Notes under the pieces: generated by a model | Told to the model about the DNA's origin: nothing | Seen by the model: the letters and a program-made list of their open reading frames with translations, nothing else | Database searches by the model: none | From: Mesostigma viride | Taxonomy: Eukaryota; Streptophyta; Mesostigmatophyceae; Mesostigmatales; Mesostigmataceae | Length of the DNA: 62,000 bases | Direction of reading: 5' to 3' | Assembly: GCA_009746045.1 (NCBI GenBank) | Contig: RPFO01000084.1 | Span: 337,348-399,347 of the forward strand | Part shown: positions 11,452 to 22,327 of the stretch, in pieces | Layout of the letters: each line of letters opens with the position of its first letter | Position numbering within the stretch: position 1 is the stretch's first letter | Translations under genes and position numbers: made by a program

Positions 11452-12738
11452 TCGGATTTCTTTGAAAAGAGTTTCTCGAAGTGAGGCGGGGAATAAGGCC
11501 GCTCACGGGAGCCGCCTGGATGGTCGGCTGAACCGGGCGGGTTTGGCAGATGTAACCGGATTTGGCTAATGGCTGGCGACCTGGAATTGGTAGTAGGGGC
11601 AGTGGCCCTATTGTGCTACAATCTCGAAACAATCTTATGCTTAAAGTTTGACAGGGCCGGGTTTGTTGAACCGGTTTGTTGAATGATAATTAGAACCTTT
11701 CGGAAAGGGTATTTGATTGGTTGTTGTTTTTGTGGTACGGTAGGTGTCGCTACATTCTCAGGTTGGCGTGTTAAGTTAAGCTCGGTTGCTGATGTCAGCC
11801 CCGTGCTAGGGCAGTTTGACTACTTTGGCGGCGTAGTGACATTGTTGTGGTCTTTTTTCTTGTAAACGTTGGCTGAGCGCCGACGGCTGAGGCTATGGCG
11901 GTACAAGAAGTGCCTCACCAGCCTTGCGCTCAGCATGGGTGCGGGGCTAAAATTTGTTAACCAAATTTCCGGCATCCATGATCCCTGGCTGCTTAAGGCG
12001 GTTGGGATTCATGGCTGCCGACTGGCCCGGAATTAATGTCCGGGTGATCGGGGTTTAGATGCGAAGCGGGGGCTGATGCATTATTTAATGGCTGGTTTGT
12101 TTGAAAGAAACGGCCAGCTGGCCGGGTTGGGCAAGGGCTAGCTTGCTTGATGGTTCCGTACCTGGGGATGCTTGCGCCTCGGGTTGGGCTGTCGGCAGGC
12201 TGGCCTGCCTTTGAGTTGTCTCGTACCTGGAAATGCTTGCATTCCGGGTTGGGCTTGGCTTGAGGGCCGCCGCGGCTCGGGGGGGTAAAAAATTTAAGTC
12301 ACCGTTGTGGGACACGGAGCCTCGGCGCAGGATCGAGGCAAGGGCTGAAAACCAACTTGATTTCGTAATCAGTGGTATTTCCACTTTTTTGTACGGAAGG
12401 AGTGTTTATGTGCTCGGCACTAGGTTGGTTGCTCTTCAAAAAAGTTGTAAACTGGGCGTCGGCTGGAATCAGCGGCGCCAGTCAGCAGCTTTTGCTTTGA
12501 CTTTGTGTTCCGCGACAGCACCCCTTAGCGGACCAGAGAAGAGGTCGGCAACGAGGTCAGCGGGGGCCCCCGAGTGGGGTCAAAAATGCGAGCTGTGTCG
12601 ATCGACAGTGCATGAATTTTTGTGCATTCACAGTCGCTGGGAATTAAATCTGTTTTCTGGCAACGGAGAGCGCCCATCGCGACAGGACAGCCGCTTTTGA
12701 CGGGAAAGGAAATTTGGTGCTTCTTTAGCGGACCGGAG

Positions 12739-13311
12739 TGTTACGTCGCGTAACAATTCGTTGTAGTTACGGACGTAAATTGGGCCTTTTGCCTCGGTTG
12801 TCCCTAGGTTTACGTTTAGGCTCCTACCGGGACATTATTGTCTTCGTAACAGTACTGTGGTACATTGGGTGCCGTTGGGCGCCGCGCCGCGTACTTTACT
12901 AGTGGTCCTGATCCTGTGGTAGAATGTAGTGGACCAGCGTGCACCAGTAGATGTAGTGGACCAGCGTGCATCTGTAGGTGAGGGCCATGTCGGCCCGAGC
13001 GTGTTGGACCGTTGGTGACCATTTATGCGCGTTCTACCCCTTGTGTGTGCACTCGGCGTGTGTTAAATGAATTAACACATATAGGCTTGGGTCACGGCAG
13101 TGTAGTTGTGTTTCCTTCCTCTATTCCTGGAGTAAACGGGTTTTGGTAAATGGTTGTATGGCGTATTATAGTAACACATACGTTAATGCATTGAGATCAG
13201 CTCCGTCACGTTCGTCTTTCGCCAGAGGTTTGAGTAGAGGAGGCCTGACCAGTTTAGGTAGTATCAGGCCCATTAGAGGTAGAGGTGGAGGTAGATATCC
13301 GCGGCGTAACA
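12739..13311 (+). repeat. Ty3 5' LTR, 573 bp
   Basis: It begins TGTTACGTCGCGTAACA, a perfect inverted repeat around TCG, and ends GCGGCGTAACA. A 19-bp stretch (TGTAGTGGACCAGCGTGCA) occurs twice in tandem in its middle. An inverted repeat TGTGTTAA...TTAACACA followed by ATATAGG near 13060-13085 is a plausible core promoter. By eye it is identical to the 3' LTR. Confidence 0.95.
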
Positions 13312-13460
13312 ATGGTATCGGAGGAACTTCAGTAGGTAGAGAACGAGACGACGATCCCTTGCCACAAACGCCTTTTCAAGACCCCTTCCGCGTCCAGGAA
13401 TACGAAGCCGACACGTCCTTGATAGGTAATGGGCGGGTCGCCTTCAAGCTAGGAGAGTAG
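13143..13460 (+). CDS. LTR-spanning ORF, 105 aa, Arg/Gly-rich
   Basis: The frame opens inside the 5' LTR and reads through the LTR end and the primer site into the internal region. The product is Ser/Arg/Gly-rich with an RGG-like patch (RPIRGRGGGRYPRR, residues about 39-52), followed by an acidic DDDP segment. RGG patches often bind RNA. In the 3' LTR the same start gives only a 65-aa frame ending in flanking DNA. No homologue is recognised. It could be a chance frame, but it lies downstream of the likely promoter and would be at the 5' end of the transcript. Confidence 0.4.
   Translation: MVNGCMAYYSNTYVNALRSAPSRSSFARGLSRGGLTSLGSIRPIRGRGGGRYPRRNNGIGGTSVGRERDDDPLPQTPFQDPFRVQEYEADTSLIGNGRVAFKLGE
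13313..13327 (+). other. Primer binding site
   Basis: TGGTATCGGAGGAAC starts one base after the LTR. TGGTATC matches the start of plant-type initiator Met primer sites (TGGTATCAGAGC); the rest differs, so the exact tRNA is uncertain. Confidence 0.6.
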
Positions 13461-13578
13461 TGCTGCCCGTTTCGGGACACGCTCTACCTAGATGCTAGAC
13501 CTGCTCGCAGCGGATAAACCCTTTCGTAGTTAGCCTGTCCTTCGCCTTGTTTTCCTGCTTACGGTTGCTTACTGTCTT

Positions 13579-13623
13579 AGATAGGTGATGTCGGAGATAG
13601 GTGATGTCGGAGATAGGTGATGG
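13579..13623 (+). repeat. Three 16-bp tandem repeats in Ty3 leader
   Basis: AGATAGGTGATGTCGG is repeated two and three-quarter times between the LTR-spanning ORF and the hybrid-binding ORF. Confidence 0.9.
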
Positions 13624-13856
13624 TTTCGTTTCGGTGTTAGTGAGACGATTAGCGTCTTGGTAGGATCCACCTTTTCCTTCGTGTTGCTGCTCATTAGACG
13701 GCCGCACTCGCAGAAATTCACTGGGTCGCTGACTTTAGGACTACGAGCGCTGGACCGTTGTCGCCCTCGTCATTTCGGTGATCCAGATAATCCAGCTAAG
13801 TCGGCTCCTACCCCTTCCACTCCTATCGTGACTACTCAAGAACAAGGTGCGTTACC

Positions 13857-14243
13857 ATGAGCCAGCGGCGATCTTTTACTGCTCCTTCCCATTCTTCGAG
13901 CGATAATAGTCTAGCTAAATATTACGTAGTGATTACGCCTCAATGGTCCTCCATTTTCCTTTCTTGGTCCGACGCTAGGAAGATTGTCCAGAACCGTGTA
14001 TACAACGTAATTAGGTATAAGAAATTTATGTCCTTCGAAGAAGCTCAGCAGTTCCTTATAGATCATAGCCAAACAGATTTAGGTCTGCATGTACGCCCTA
14101 TTCCTCATGGTCGTCTTCCTGTAGAAGCTCTAGTCTTTGCTACCCCTCCTTCTTCTCCCACTAAACGGGAGCCCTGCATCTTCATCTACCTCAGATACTC
14201 CTCTCACTTTGGAGTTTGGTTCCCTATCCATTACTGTTGTTAA
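13857..14243 (+). CDS. Hybrid-binding-domain (RNase H1 N-terminal / viroplasmin-like) ORF, 128 aa
   Basis: Residues about 21-70 match the pattern of the small domain at the N-terminus of eukaryotic RNase H1, which binds RNA/DNA hybrids: YYVV near the start, FLSWSDARKIV with the conserved Trp, then RYKKFMSFEEAQQFL. The same fold occurs in viroplasmin-type proteins. The ORF is a stand-alone gene in the leader of the Ty3 element, 100 bp before the gag ATG at 14345; there is no catalytic RNase H domain next to it. The first 20 residues are Ser-rich and the last 50 Pro/Arg-rich. A role in handling the RNA/DNA replication intermediate is an inference. The ATG at 13857 is the first in frame. Confidence 0.7.
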   Translation: MSQRRSFTAPSHSSSDNSLAKYYVVITPQWSSIFLSWSDARKIVQNRVYNVIRYKKFMSFEEAQQFLIDHSQTDLGLHVRPIPHGRLPVEALVFATPPSSPTKREPCIFIYLRYSSHFGVWFPIHYCC

Positions 14244-14344
14244 AAAGGATTGATTTTAATTTTGTTCTTGCTTCAGGCCTTCAAGGTTTTTCCTTTTTCC
14301 TTTGTTGTCTTCTTTTAGATTCCTATTCCTTTACGTAATTAAGG

Positions 14345-17044
14345 ATGGATCCAGTGGGTGGTAACATGTCGCCTATACCTACCAACACTCCTACTATGAT
14401 GAATAATACTAATAATAATAATATTTAAGATCACTCAGCTCCCAAGAAGACCAGCATTTGATTGAATACAATAAGTGGAGCCCTGCCACAAATGCAGCAG
14501 TTAACAGTGGCCTTAAGGTTTCTCAATCCGCACGCGGAAGCAAGAAGCCTCCAGGGTGGGAGGGAGGGGAAAGAAACAATTGCGGATCATTGCCTGCCTA
14601 GCTTGCTTAAGGCATGGCCCGCCGACACACAAGCTGACATCATCCTAAATTAATTAACACCGGCATGCGTCACACACCGGCCTGAACAGTGCTGAAAACG
14701 CCACTACAAACAGCGTGGCCACGCACCCCCAGGCTAGTGCGTTAACCGTACAGGTAGTTGTACAAGGTTCCCAAGACTGACAACCATAAAACGCGCCCAT
14801 CGACCCCTTGGGCCGGTCCGAATCCACTATACAATAATTAATCACGACTCACTAAATAACCCAAATCAGCCAAAGATTCGGTAAGCAACCAGCCGACCCT
14901 ACAGGTCCCCACCTAACCTCAGCTGGTGCAACCAAACACGAATCTTTGCAAGTGAAGTCGTATAAAACCTACAATTAATTTTCTCGGACCGCTAATTAAT
15001 AGCCACCGACCCTTATAAACAACCGGGTCATCCAAGGAAAATTCGGGCGAGCAGGAAACCCTTTGTACAGATCGAATTAGTCAGCCCATGTCGCAGACAG
15101 CCTTCCACATCCAGGCCAAGGCATGGCGGCCTTATCTTTCCCGCATGCGTTAATTAAACTATATTCAGAGAAAACCGATTAAGATCACTCAGCTCCCAAG
15201 AAGACCAGCATTTGATTGAATACAATAAGTGGAGCCCTGCCACAAATGCAGCAGTTAACAGTGGCCTTAAGGTTTCTCAATCCGCACGCGGAAGCAAGAA
15301 GCCTCCACCCAATTACCCCCCCTGGCGCCAACCCCATTGCGCCGATTAAACTCATGACCACCGTGCGCGAAAGAGCGTGTCGCAACATCTTAAATGGCGA
15401 CTCAGCCCGCGCTAGGCTATATTAACCCCCGCAGGGGCCCGCTGGTTACAATGCGACACAAGCCGGTGACCACCCCAAAAGCAAGCCCTCAAAAAGAGCC
15501 AGCATTTCGCAATTCCGGAACCGTCCAAAAAGGAAAGAGGTTTTACGACACCATAATAGACTGAGCCGCGCAGCAGGTGCTGAGACGAAAAGGAACGACA
15601 AAGGTCTGGCGTAGCCTCGCCTCCCTGAGACGCCCTCCCCAACTCGAGTCTCGCAATAGGGAAATTTCTAGCTTCGGAGCGCAACTCTCGCGCGGCTCCT
15701 ATTGTCCCCAACCACCCCTCCTCGGCAGGGGCAGCTGGACAACTGACCTGCCGCCACAAAAAATATTTTATGACAAAAAAAGGTCGTTGCTGACAGGAAC
15801 CTGGTTCGGGACCTTTTGAGTCCAGGTCACGTCCCACGCACCATCGCAAGGTGGCAAGCCTGCGATGTGACACTAGAGCTGTTTTAGAACCTTATAAACA
15901 GCTCCGCCGAAGCTGGCCAAACCGCCGGAGTAGCGCCCCATCCTTCGCCCATGTCAAAAAGACCCGCAGCCGGGGAAAACGACATGGGGGTAAATTTAAA
16001 TTTTCTTTCCGTTGCACGACCAACTATACTATGCTTGGTCGAACAACTTAGCGGTTGTGCCACCATCTGCCTCGGCTACAAGACAGATGCAACCCGCGCT
16101 AGAATGTGCAATTTTGCACAGGCGGCCATTGCCGCCATTCTCAAAGAAACAATTGCGGATCATTGCCTGCCTAGCTTGCTTAAGGCATGGCCCGCCGACA
16201 CACAAGCTGACATCATCCTAAATTAATTAACACCGGCATGCGTCACACACCGGCCTGAACAGTGCTGAAAACGCCACTACAAACAGCGTGGCCACGCACC
16301 CCCAGGCTAGTGCGTTAACCGTACAGGTAGTTGTACAAGGTTCCCAAGACTGACAACCATAAAACGCGCCCATCGACCCCTTGGGCCGGTCCGAATCCAC
16401 TATACAATAATTAATCACGACTCACTAAATAACCCAAATCAGCCAAAGATTCGGTAAGCAACCAGCCGACCCTACAGGTCCCCACCTAACCTCAGCTGGT
16501 GCAACCAAACACGAATCTTTGCAAGTGAAGTCGTATAAAACCTACAATTAATTTTCTCGGACCGCTAATTAATAGCCACCGACCCTTATAAACAACCGGG
16601 TCATCCAAGGAAAATTCGGGCGAGCAGGAAACCCTTTGTACAGATCGAATTAGTCAGCCCATGTCGCAGACAGCCTTCCACATCCAGGCCAAGGCATGGC
16701 GGCCTTATCTTTCCCGCATGCGTTAATTAAACTATATTCAGAGAAAACCGATAACAATAACAACACTCGTGGTAACCGACGGGACTCCTTGGAAACGGTA
16801 CACCATCTCACTCCTCAAGGTAATCTTCGTACCTCACCTCCTTCTCCTGTTGCTGGTGGTCGCCGTCGTCCCTCACTTACCCCTCCTACCTATGAACAAC
16901 GTATGCAAGTCAGATTTAGTGATGACCCTTCCCTTACCTTGAACCAGGCCCCTGCCCCTCCTGCAACCTTGGCTCAACCCCCCAGCAGGTCCTCACTAAC
17001 CAACAATGTTGCTAGGCCTCCTTCCCACCCTGTGCCTTCCATTA
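14345..17044 (+). pseudogene. Ty3 gag, N-terminal part (interrupted by SDR-4)
   Basis: Gag starts with MDPVGGNMSPIP at 14345 and continues in an Asn-rich stretch coded by an AAT/AAC run, which SDR-4 copy b entered (14425-16751). Reading resumes in frame at 16752 (NNNNTRGNRRDS...) and continues as a Pro/Ser/Arg-rich segment to about 17044, where the LINE insertion begins with ATTA repeats. The middle of Gag is at 19802 onward. Confidence 0.75.
14425..16751 (-). mobile_element. SDR-4 copy b, 2327 bp, complete
   Basis: On the minus strand it begins TCGGTTTTCTCTGAATATAG at 16751 and ends CTTAA at 14425. A1 16143-16751 and A2 14570-15178 are 609 bp each; B1 15179-15307 and B2 14425-14553 are 129 bp each. 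The A2/B2 spacer (14554-14569) is GGGTGGGAGGGAGGGG, pyrimidine-rich on the element strand. The internal 0.8 kb contains a 153-aa frame that is broken in other copies, so it is probably non-coding. No target duplication; excision would restore the gag frame. Confidence 0.95.
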
Positions 17045-17782
17045 ATTAATTAATTAATTAGGAACATAACTCCGTTGGGAGTATATGTAGCACATAGCCC
17101 TGAGAAGGGGCATATGAGCCTATAATACATTCTAAGCTACTTCCTGCAAGGGTGGGAATGTAAACAACACTTGCTCTAGGTGCACCAGGGCACCCGCACC
17201 CTCATGGTCTATCACGCTATGCCCGGGTAAGGGGGGAGCATGCCTGTGAGGGGGAAGATCATCATGGCTATACAAGAGCTATGGCATGGCTTCTCAGCAG
17301 AGAGTGACTCCCTGCATGGGCACAACATTACTAAATAAGGCTAGGCATCGTCTGGAGTGTGGCACATCATAGGCACACATGTACATGATTAAATAAAGCG
17401 CGGGGCTTAGCTGGGATAGTGCCTCTAGGAGGCGTACATGTACATGGCCACGGTCTATCTATTCTGCACTACTACTGCTGTATTCCCCTAAGCTGGGGCG
17501 TCTGGAGTCGCTGGGGCCGCGGGGGGGGGGGGTCGCCTGCCAGGGCTTGTGGCCGACGTAGATGGCCGCCCCCTTCCAGTACACCGGCTGCCCCGCCTTG
17601 GTCTGCCGGAGCTGGAGGTAGGCCGGCCATAGCTCCCGTCGCCGTTGTTGCTGCGCCAGGGTCAAGTCGTCATCAAGGGTGAAGAGAGTCTTCTCGAGCC
17701 GCTTGCGGCGTCTGAGAAAAGAAATCTTGTCCGCCGGGGTCTTAAAGGTGAGGAGGAGCGGGGGCGGCCCTGCCCATTACAA

Positions 17783-18551
17783 TTCGTTCAAGTGGCCCGC
17801 CGGAGCGGCTGTACAATTTTTCCCAGTGAGCGCGCTGCCAAGTGTACTTGTGGGCAAATTTTTAGGTGCCCCGTCACTTCGAGGTACTAAAAATTAGGCT
17901 ACGGTACGAATTCAGCGAATTTCAGCGAATTTTCAGTCGAACCAAAGGAAGTGACGCCAACTACCAAAAAGTTTCCGTTACGAATTTTCAGCCCAACACT
18001 CGCGCAAAATGAAGTGACGGCAACTACCAAAAAGTTTCCGTTACGAATTTTCACTCCCACACGTTTGCACAAAAGGAAGTGACGGCAACTACCAAAAAGT
18101 TTCCGTTACGAATTTTCAGTCCCACACTTCGCGCAAATTTTAGTAGGGCTGCACGCGAGCTACCTTTCAAAATTTTGCGCTAGTATGGAACGCATTTCAT
18201 TCGTCTGGAGGAACGCTGCCCGCCAACTACCCCCGTTCAGAAAGTTCCGCCGAAATTTACCCGAGATTTGGAAATCTGAACGTCCGCGCAAATTTTAGTA
18301 GGGCTGCACGCAAGCTACCTTTCAAAATTTTGCGCAAGTATGGAACGCAATTCATTCGTCCGGAGGAATGCTGCTCGTCAACTGCCCCCGTTCAGAAAGT
18401 TGCGCCGAACTTTACTTGAGATTTGGAAATCTGAACGTGCGGTTGGAGTTTCGCGGGGAAACCCAAGTTCCCAAGTAATTCACCAATGACGCGCTTCGAA
18501 CACTTGTCCGCTAAAACCTAAGCAGCCGCTCCGGCTGGCCACTTAAACGAA
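17783..18551. mobile_element. MITE-like element in LINE ORF1
   Basis: The ends are inverted copies of TTCGTTCAAGTGGCCCGCCG (17783...) and TTCGTTTAAGTGGCCAGCCG (reading inward from 18551), about 28 bp with a few mismatches. It separates the RRM and C-terminal domain of ORF1. There is no ORF of note; the interior is made of two kinds of tandem repeat. The target duplication is unclear. Confidence 0.65.
17948..18439. repeat. Tandem repeats inside the MITE-like element
   Basis: Three units of about 64 bp start at 17948, 18011 and 18076 (GAAGTGACGSCAACTACC). Two units of 155 bp follow, starting at 18130 and 18285 (CGCGCAAATTTTAGTAGGGC). Confidence 0.9.
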
Positions 18552-19801
18552 ACTTGATGCTTACCCCGCGCGCGGGGAAGGCGGTGGGCAGCCAGCTCGA
18601 TCTCACCGTTAAGGCCCATGCGACCAAGGATTTCTCTCTCAAACGCACGCAAAAGCTTCTCGGAATTCTCACCTTCCTCCATCTTGAAGTTCTTGACAAT
18701 GACGTTGAGGCTGCGCTTGGCGAGCTCGGCCTCCTCGCGGAGGTCAAGCGTCTGCCGTTGAAGCTGGGCTGCGACGGCGGAGGTGGTGGAGGTGGTATGT
18801 TGCTTACATGTCCGCCCAGGTGGTGATGGGAGGAGCATCGCCGGCCAGGCCAGCCGAGGCGGGCTTGGCGGCAATGTCCTTCACCGCCTGGGCGGTGAGG
18901 CCTGCGGTATTCTGCAGAACCTGGATAGCAATGGCGTTGTCCTTAAGACGCTGGTCGATGTCACGGAGCTGGGCGGTGATGGCGTCGGAGGTGGAGGTGG
19001 TGGCGGTGGAGGAGGCGAGGAGGGTGGAGGTGGCGGTGGAGATGGTGGAGGTGGCGGTGGAGAGGAGGGGGAGCTCGGCAGCCAACGTGCTGCCCATGAC
19101 CGCCACATCTGCTGCGATGGGGGCCACGTGCTGCTCGAGGGCCTCCTTGAGGAGTGAGCGGATGGAGGATTCGGTTAAGGTGGTGGTGAGGGGCTTTGGG
19201 GGCCAAAGCTCCTCGAGGGAGCGGCCGAGGAGGGAGAAAAGGACGCGAATCTGAAGGTGGGGGCGGCGGCATTTGAGGATGTGGTCGAAGTTGTACGTCG
19301 CTGGATGGGTGCGTCTCTGGAAAGCATCGGTGAGGCGGCCCTGATGGAAGAGTTGCTTGCACATCTCGAGAAGCGAGGCATACGATCCGAAAAACACGTA
19401 GCTCAGGATCTTGTCGGGGTTGAGCTTGTCAAAAAAGCCGGGCTGGCTGGCGTCAAAGTCGAACTCCTCCCAGGTCGGCTCGGCAGGGCGACTGCGCTTG
19501 GGTTCAGGCGACGCTGCTGGCGAGGCGGCCAGAGGGGGCTGGGCGACCACTAGAGCTTGGCTAGTGGCGCCGCTGCCTTCTGGACCGGTTGGCGAAGCTG
19601 CAGCCGGGGCTGCAGACGTATTTTCATTGCTAAGCGCAGCCGCCAGGCTGCGTTGCGTCGAGAGGCGTTTGCTCATTGTATATTGCGTAATAGCGTCGGA
19701 AAATTATATCAGCATGTGCGTCATAAAAAGACGCGTCGATTGTGATATTCACGGCTAAATTCGGTGCTCAAACGTGAAAGTTATGAGCTCCGCCGTCAGC
19801 C

Positions 19802-20572
19802 ATGGCTACCTCGTGGCTCGTGGCTCGTACGCGCATTACTGACATGCCTGCGTTTAACATGCCTGCGTTTAACACGGGTCGTGCCTCTGCCCCTGTCGGC
19901 CCTTCTGGGCGCCCTAGTGCAGTTCCCTTTTACCCACCTGCTTCCTGGTCCTACCCTGAGACGGCCTATGAGGCAGCCCAGGTCCCTACCCGTGTGGCTG
20001 ATTTAGAAGTTAACAGTGATTTCAGCACCATGCCCCTAGATGATAGAAATTATGATCATTTTGCCTACTCCTCTCTTCGTGAGCAATATACTGTCCCCTT
20101 TTCTTATGGGCACCAGCCTGAAACGGTGGCCCCTTCTAGACCCCTACCCAAGACTTTTCCTCTTTCTTCCTTCTATCCCGCTTATATAGCAGTGGAAGAT
20201 AGTGGCCCTATGGGAAAAACTGACTCTTCTAATCCCCCTAAGCCTCCTGCTCTTCCCCTCTTTGCTAACCTTCCCAAGCTGGATGTCAAGTCTACCCCTC
20301 AACAGTTTTTCACCTTTATTATGTTGCTTACCCAGAACACCGAGTCGTGGCAGAATCATAATAGATGGCGTCTTTCTGATGCTGTATTAGTTCCTCACTA
20401 CCTTACAACCTGCCATTACTCCTGAGCTTGCTAACCTCATTCAGTGTGAGTCTTTGGCCTCTCATTCCTACCCTAACTCTGTAGCAGAATTGTTTAAGCG
20501 TTTAGAGAACCATTTAGTCCCTCCTGATTCAGATTGGCAGGATAGATTAGCCTTTGGTACCTTGCAGCACTG
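19802..20572 (+). pseudogene. Ty3 gag, middle part with two frameshifts
   Basis: After the LINE the frame runs MATSWLVARTR... through a Pro/Tyr-rich region to a capsid-like segment (LPKLDVKSTPQQFFTFIMLL). Near 20398 the reading frame shifts (the continuation is TPELANLIQCESL...), and again near 20560 before SFKEYMKEFDAQM. That segment is the typical Gag helix preceding the zinc knuckle. The 15-bp sequence ATGCCTGCGTTTAAC is duplicated in tandem at 19843-19872. The two indels inactivate Gag independently of the insertions. Confidence 0.7.
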
Positions 20573-22327
20573 AGGGTACTAAATCATTTAAGGAGTATAT
20601 GAAAGAGTTTGATGCTCAGATGGTACGAATTAGGGATTTGTCGGGTGCAGAAGTACGTGCTCGTTTCCTCCAAGGCCTCAGTAGACCCTTATTACGTGAA
20701 GTCAAGCGCCAGTTCTCTGCCTACCGTTTTACTGATCTGCCCCTCAAGCATGTGCGCCAGCATCTCTTGCGTGTAGCAGATTTCTTCACCACCCCTTCTC
20801 TTCCTACCCGTTCCCGTATTAATAATATTATCCTTACCCCTGAGGAGGAGAACTCCTATGTAGAAGAATTAGATATCTGTGTTACTGACCTTTCAGCCCT
20901 TGATGTCTCTCATATCACATGCTATCATTGTAAGGAAGTAGGTCATCTTAAACGTGAGTGCCCCAAGTTCCTTTCGGGTGCTCCCCCTCATCCCGACGCT
21001 CGCCCTCCTCGTACCCCTCAGCGTGCTCCTATTCGTCCTACTTCAGGACGCATTCCCTCAGCTACCCCTAGTAGGCTGAATGCTGTGCAGGCAGGACCCC
21101 CAGGGTTCCCCTATGATAATCAGGCTCCCGCACCCTCTTCGCTCCCTCGTGACCCTCCAGCAGTGGCTTTTTCGCCAGGGTCTTCTTCGGGGTTATGTAG
21201 TTCCCATGGATTTGGGGGGAGAGGGGGAACAGTAGGCCTGTCAGCCGGGGGTAACCTGGACAGGTCCTTAGATAGTACCCCAGATAAAAATTTTTGCCTG
21301 CCTGTTTTTATAACCTCTGTAGGAGCTGAAACTTCCCTACCACTACGTGTGCGTCCTCTTATGTTCTTGAATGGTGGTTTAACCGTCCCTCACACTGTTG
21401 TAGACCCCTTCTTGCATGCTGATGAACTCTTGAATGTCTCTGTGTTGGTAGATAGCGGTGCGGCTAGCTCCTTCGTGAGCGAGGCCCTAGTTAGGCGTTT
21501 AGGACTAGTCCCTACCCCTCACACCAAACCTGTCACTGTTCATTATGCTGATGGTCGCACCAGTCATTCCCCGGGTACGGTGTCCCTTCCCCTGGTCATA
21601 CAAGGACGTACTGTCAACCTGACGGCCACTATAGGCCCTATCACTACCGCTGATGTATTACTAGGATTAGATTGGCACCAGGATAATAAGATTACTATCA
21701 ATTATGATACCATGGTCATTTGGTTTCCAGATAGCTCCTACTGGGTACCTGAACGTCATTATAGATTGGAAAATTTATCCTTGGTAGATATTACTCCTCC
21801 TGCACCTGTTGATCCTCCTGTAAGACCTATACCTGAAGTATTAATGTCCAATGATGAGTTGCGTTCTGAATTAAAGGAATATGGATATTTATTATGTATG
21901 TTCCTTCAGTTAGAAGTACAGGAGATACCTATCACTAATAATAGTGTGGATATAGATATAAACACAGTGGATACAATAGGAGTGGGATTTACTGAAAATG
22001 AAATAGTAAGATACATGGCTGTGATAGATTCCTCAAAAGTTTTTGAAGAAAAGACTCCTTCTTATCCTCCTCCTCGTTCTGTTTTACACCGTGTAGTTAT
22101 CAAGGACGGTGCAGTTCCTACGCACTCTCCGATGTATAGAATGGGCCCTACCGAGTTAAAGGAACTAAAACATATTTTAGTGTCATTATTAGAAGCAGGA
22201 TTGATAGAGCCCAGTAACTCTCCCTACTCAGCTGGTGTCCTGTTAGTTCCTAAGCCAAATGGCAAGTTTCGCCTAGTTACTGATTATAGGAAGTTGAATG
22301 ATATTACTGTGAAGTCTAAATACCCTC
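20573..22327 (+). pseudogene. Ty3 gag-pol: zinc knuckle, protease, start of RT
   Basis: One open frame links the end of Gag to Pol. A CX2CX4HX4C knuckle (CYHCKEVGHLKREC) lies at about 20930-20971. The aspartic protease has VLVDSGAASSFVSEAL with the catalytic Asp at 21451, and VLLGLDWHQ downstream. A spacer of about 150 residues follows, then the first RT block (GLIEPSNSPYSAGVLLVPKP, then FRLVTDYRKLND). The frame is cut at 22327 by the minus-strand SDR-1 insertion, which leaves no duplicated bases; the RT continues at 27715. Confidence 0.9.

Larger units (their letters stand above)
17440..19676 (-). pseudogene. LINE ORF1 RNA-binding protein, broken
   Basis: The ATG is at 19676 (MSKRLSTQRS). 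The N-terminal 290 residues are Ala/Pro/Ser-rich and then probably coiled coil (repeated STATST and an ITAQLRDIDQRLKDNA helix). A frame change near 18800 leads to an RRM-like segment (SLNVIVKNFKMEEGENSEKL...AAHRLPRA) ending at about 18555. After the inserted element the C-terminal domain continues at about 17770-17440 (DDDLTLAQQQRRRELWPAYL, then GAAIYVGHKP). This coiled coil-RRM-CTD order is that of L1-type ORF1 proteins, which coat LINE RNA. The gene is inactivated by a frameshift and the insertion at 17783-18551. Confidence 0.7.
17045..19790 (-). mobile_element. ORF1-only LINE (HAL1-like), inserted in Ty3 gag
   Basis: The 3' tail is an ATTA repeat at 17041-17060 on the minus strand. The 3' region (17060-17440) resembles the end of the LINE at 43858 (TCCGTTGGGAG...ATGTAGCACATA) and the fragment at 48485-48700. 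Going 5' there is one ORF1-type gene and no reverse transcriptase. This resembles mammalian HAL1 'half-LINEs', which carry ORF1 only. The 5' boundary near 19760-19800 and the target duplication are unresolved. A MITE-like element has entered ORF1. Confidence 0.65.

Noticed and set aside
12233-12700. 155-aa frame in SDR-2 with a possible CxxC
   Set aside because: Only 128 aa without the same start in the copy at 74-460; no domain; likely chance.
14654-14845. 63-aa frame repeated in every SDR-4 A repeat
   Set aside because: Repeated only because it lies in A1 and A2; no sign of coding constraint.
15412-15873. 153-aa minus-strand frame in SDR-4 copies
   Set aside because: Frameshifted in copy d and altered in copy a, while surrounding non-coding DNA is equally conserved.
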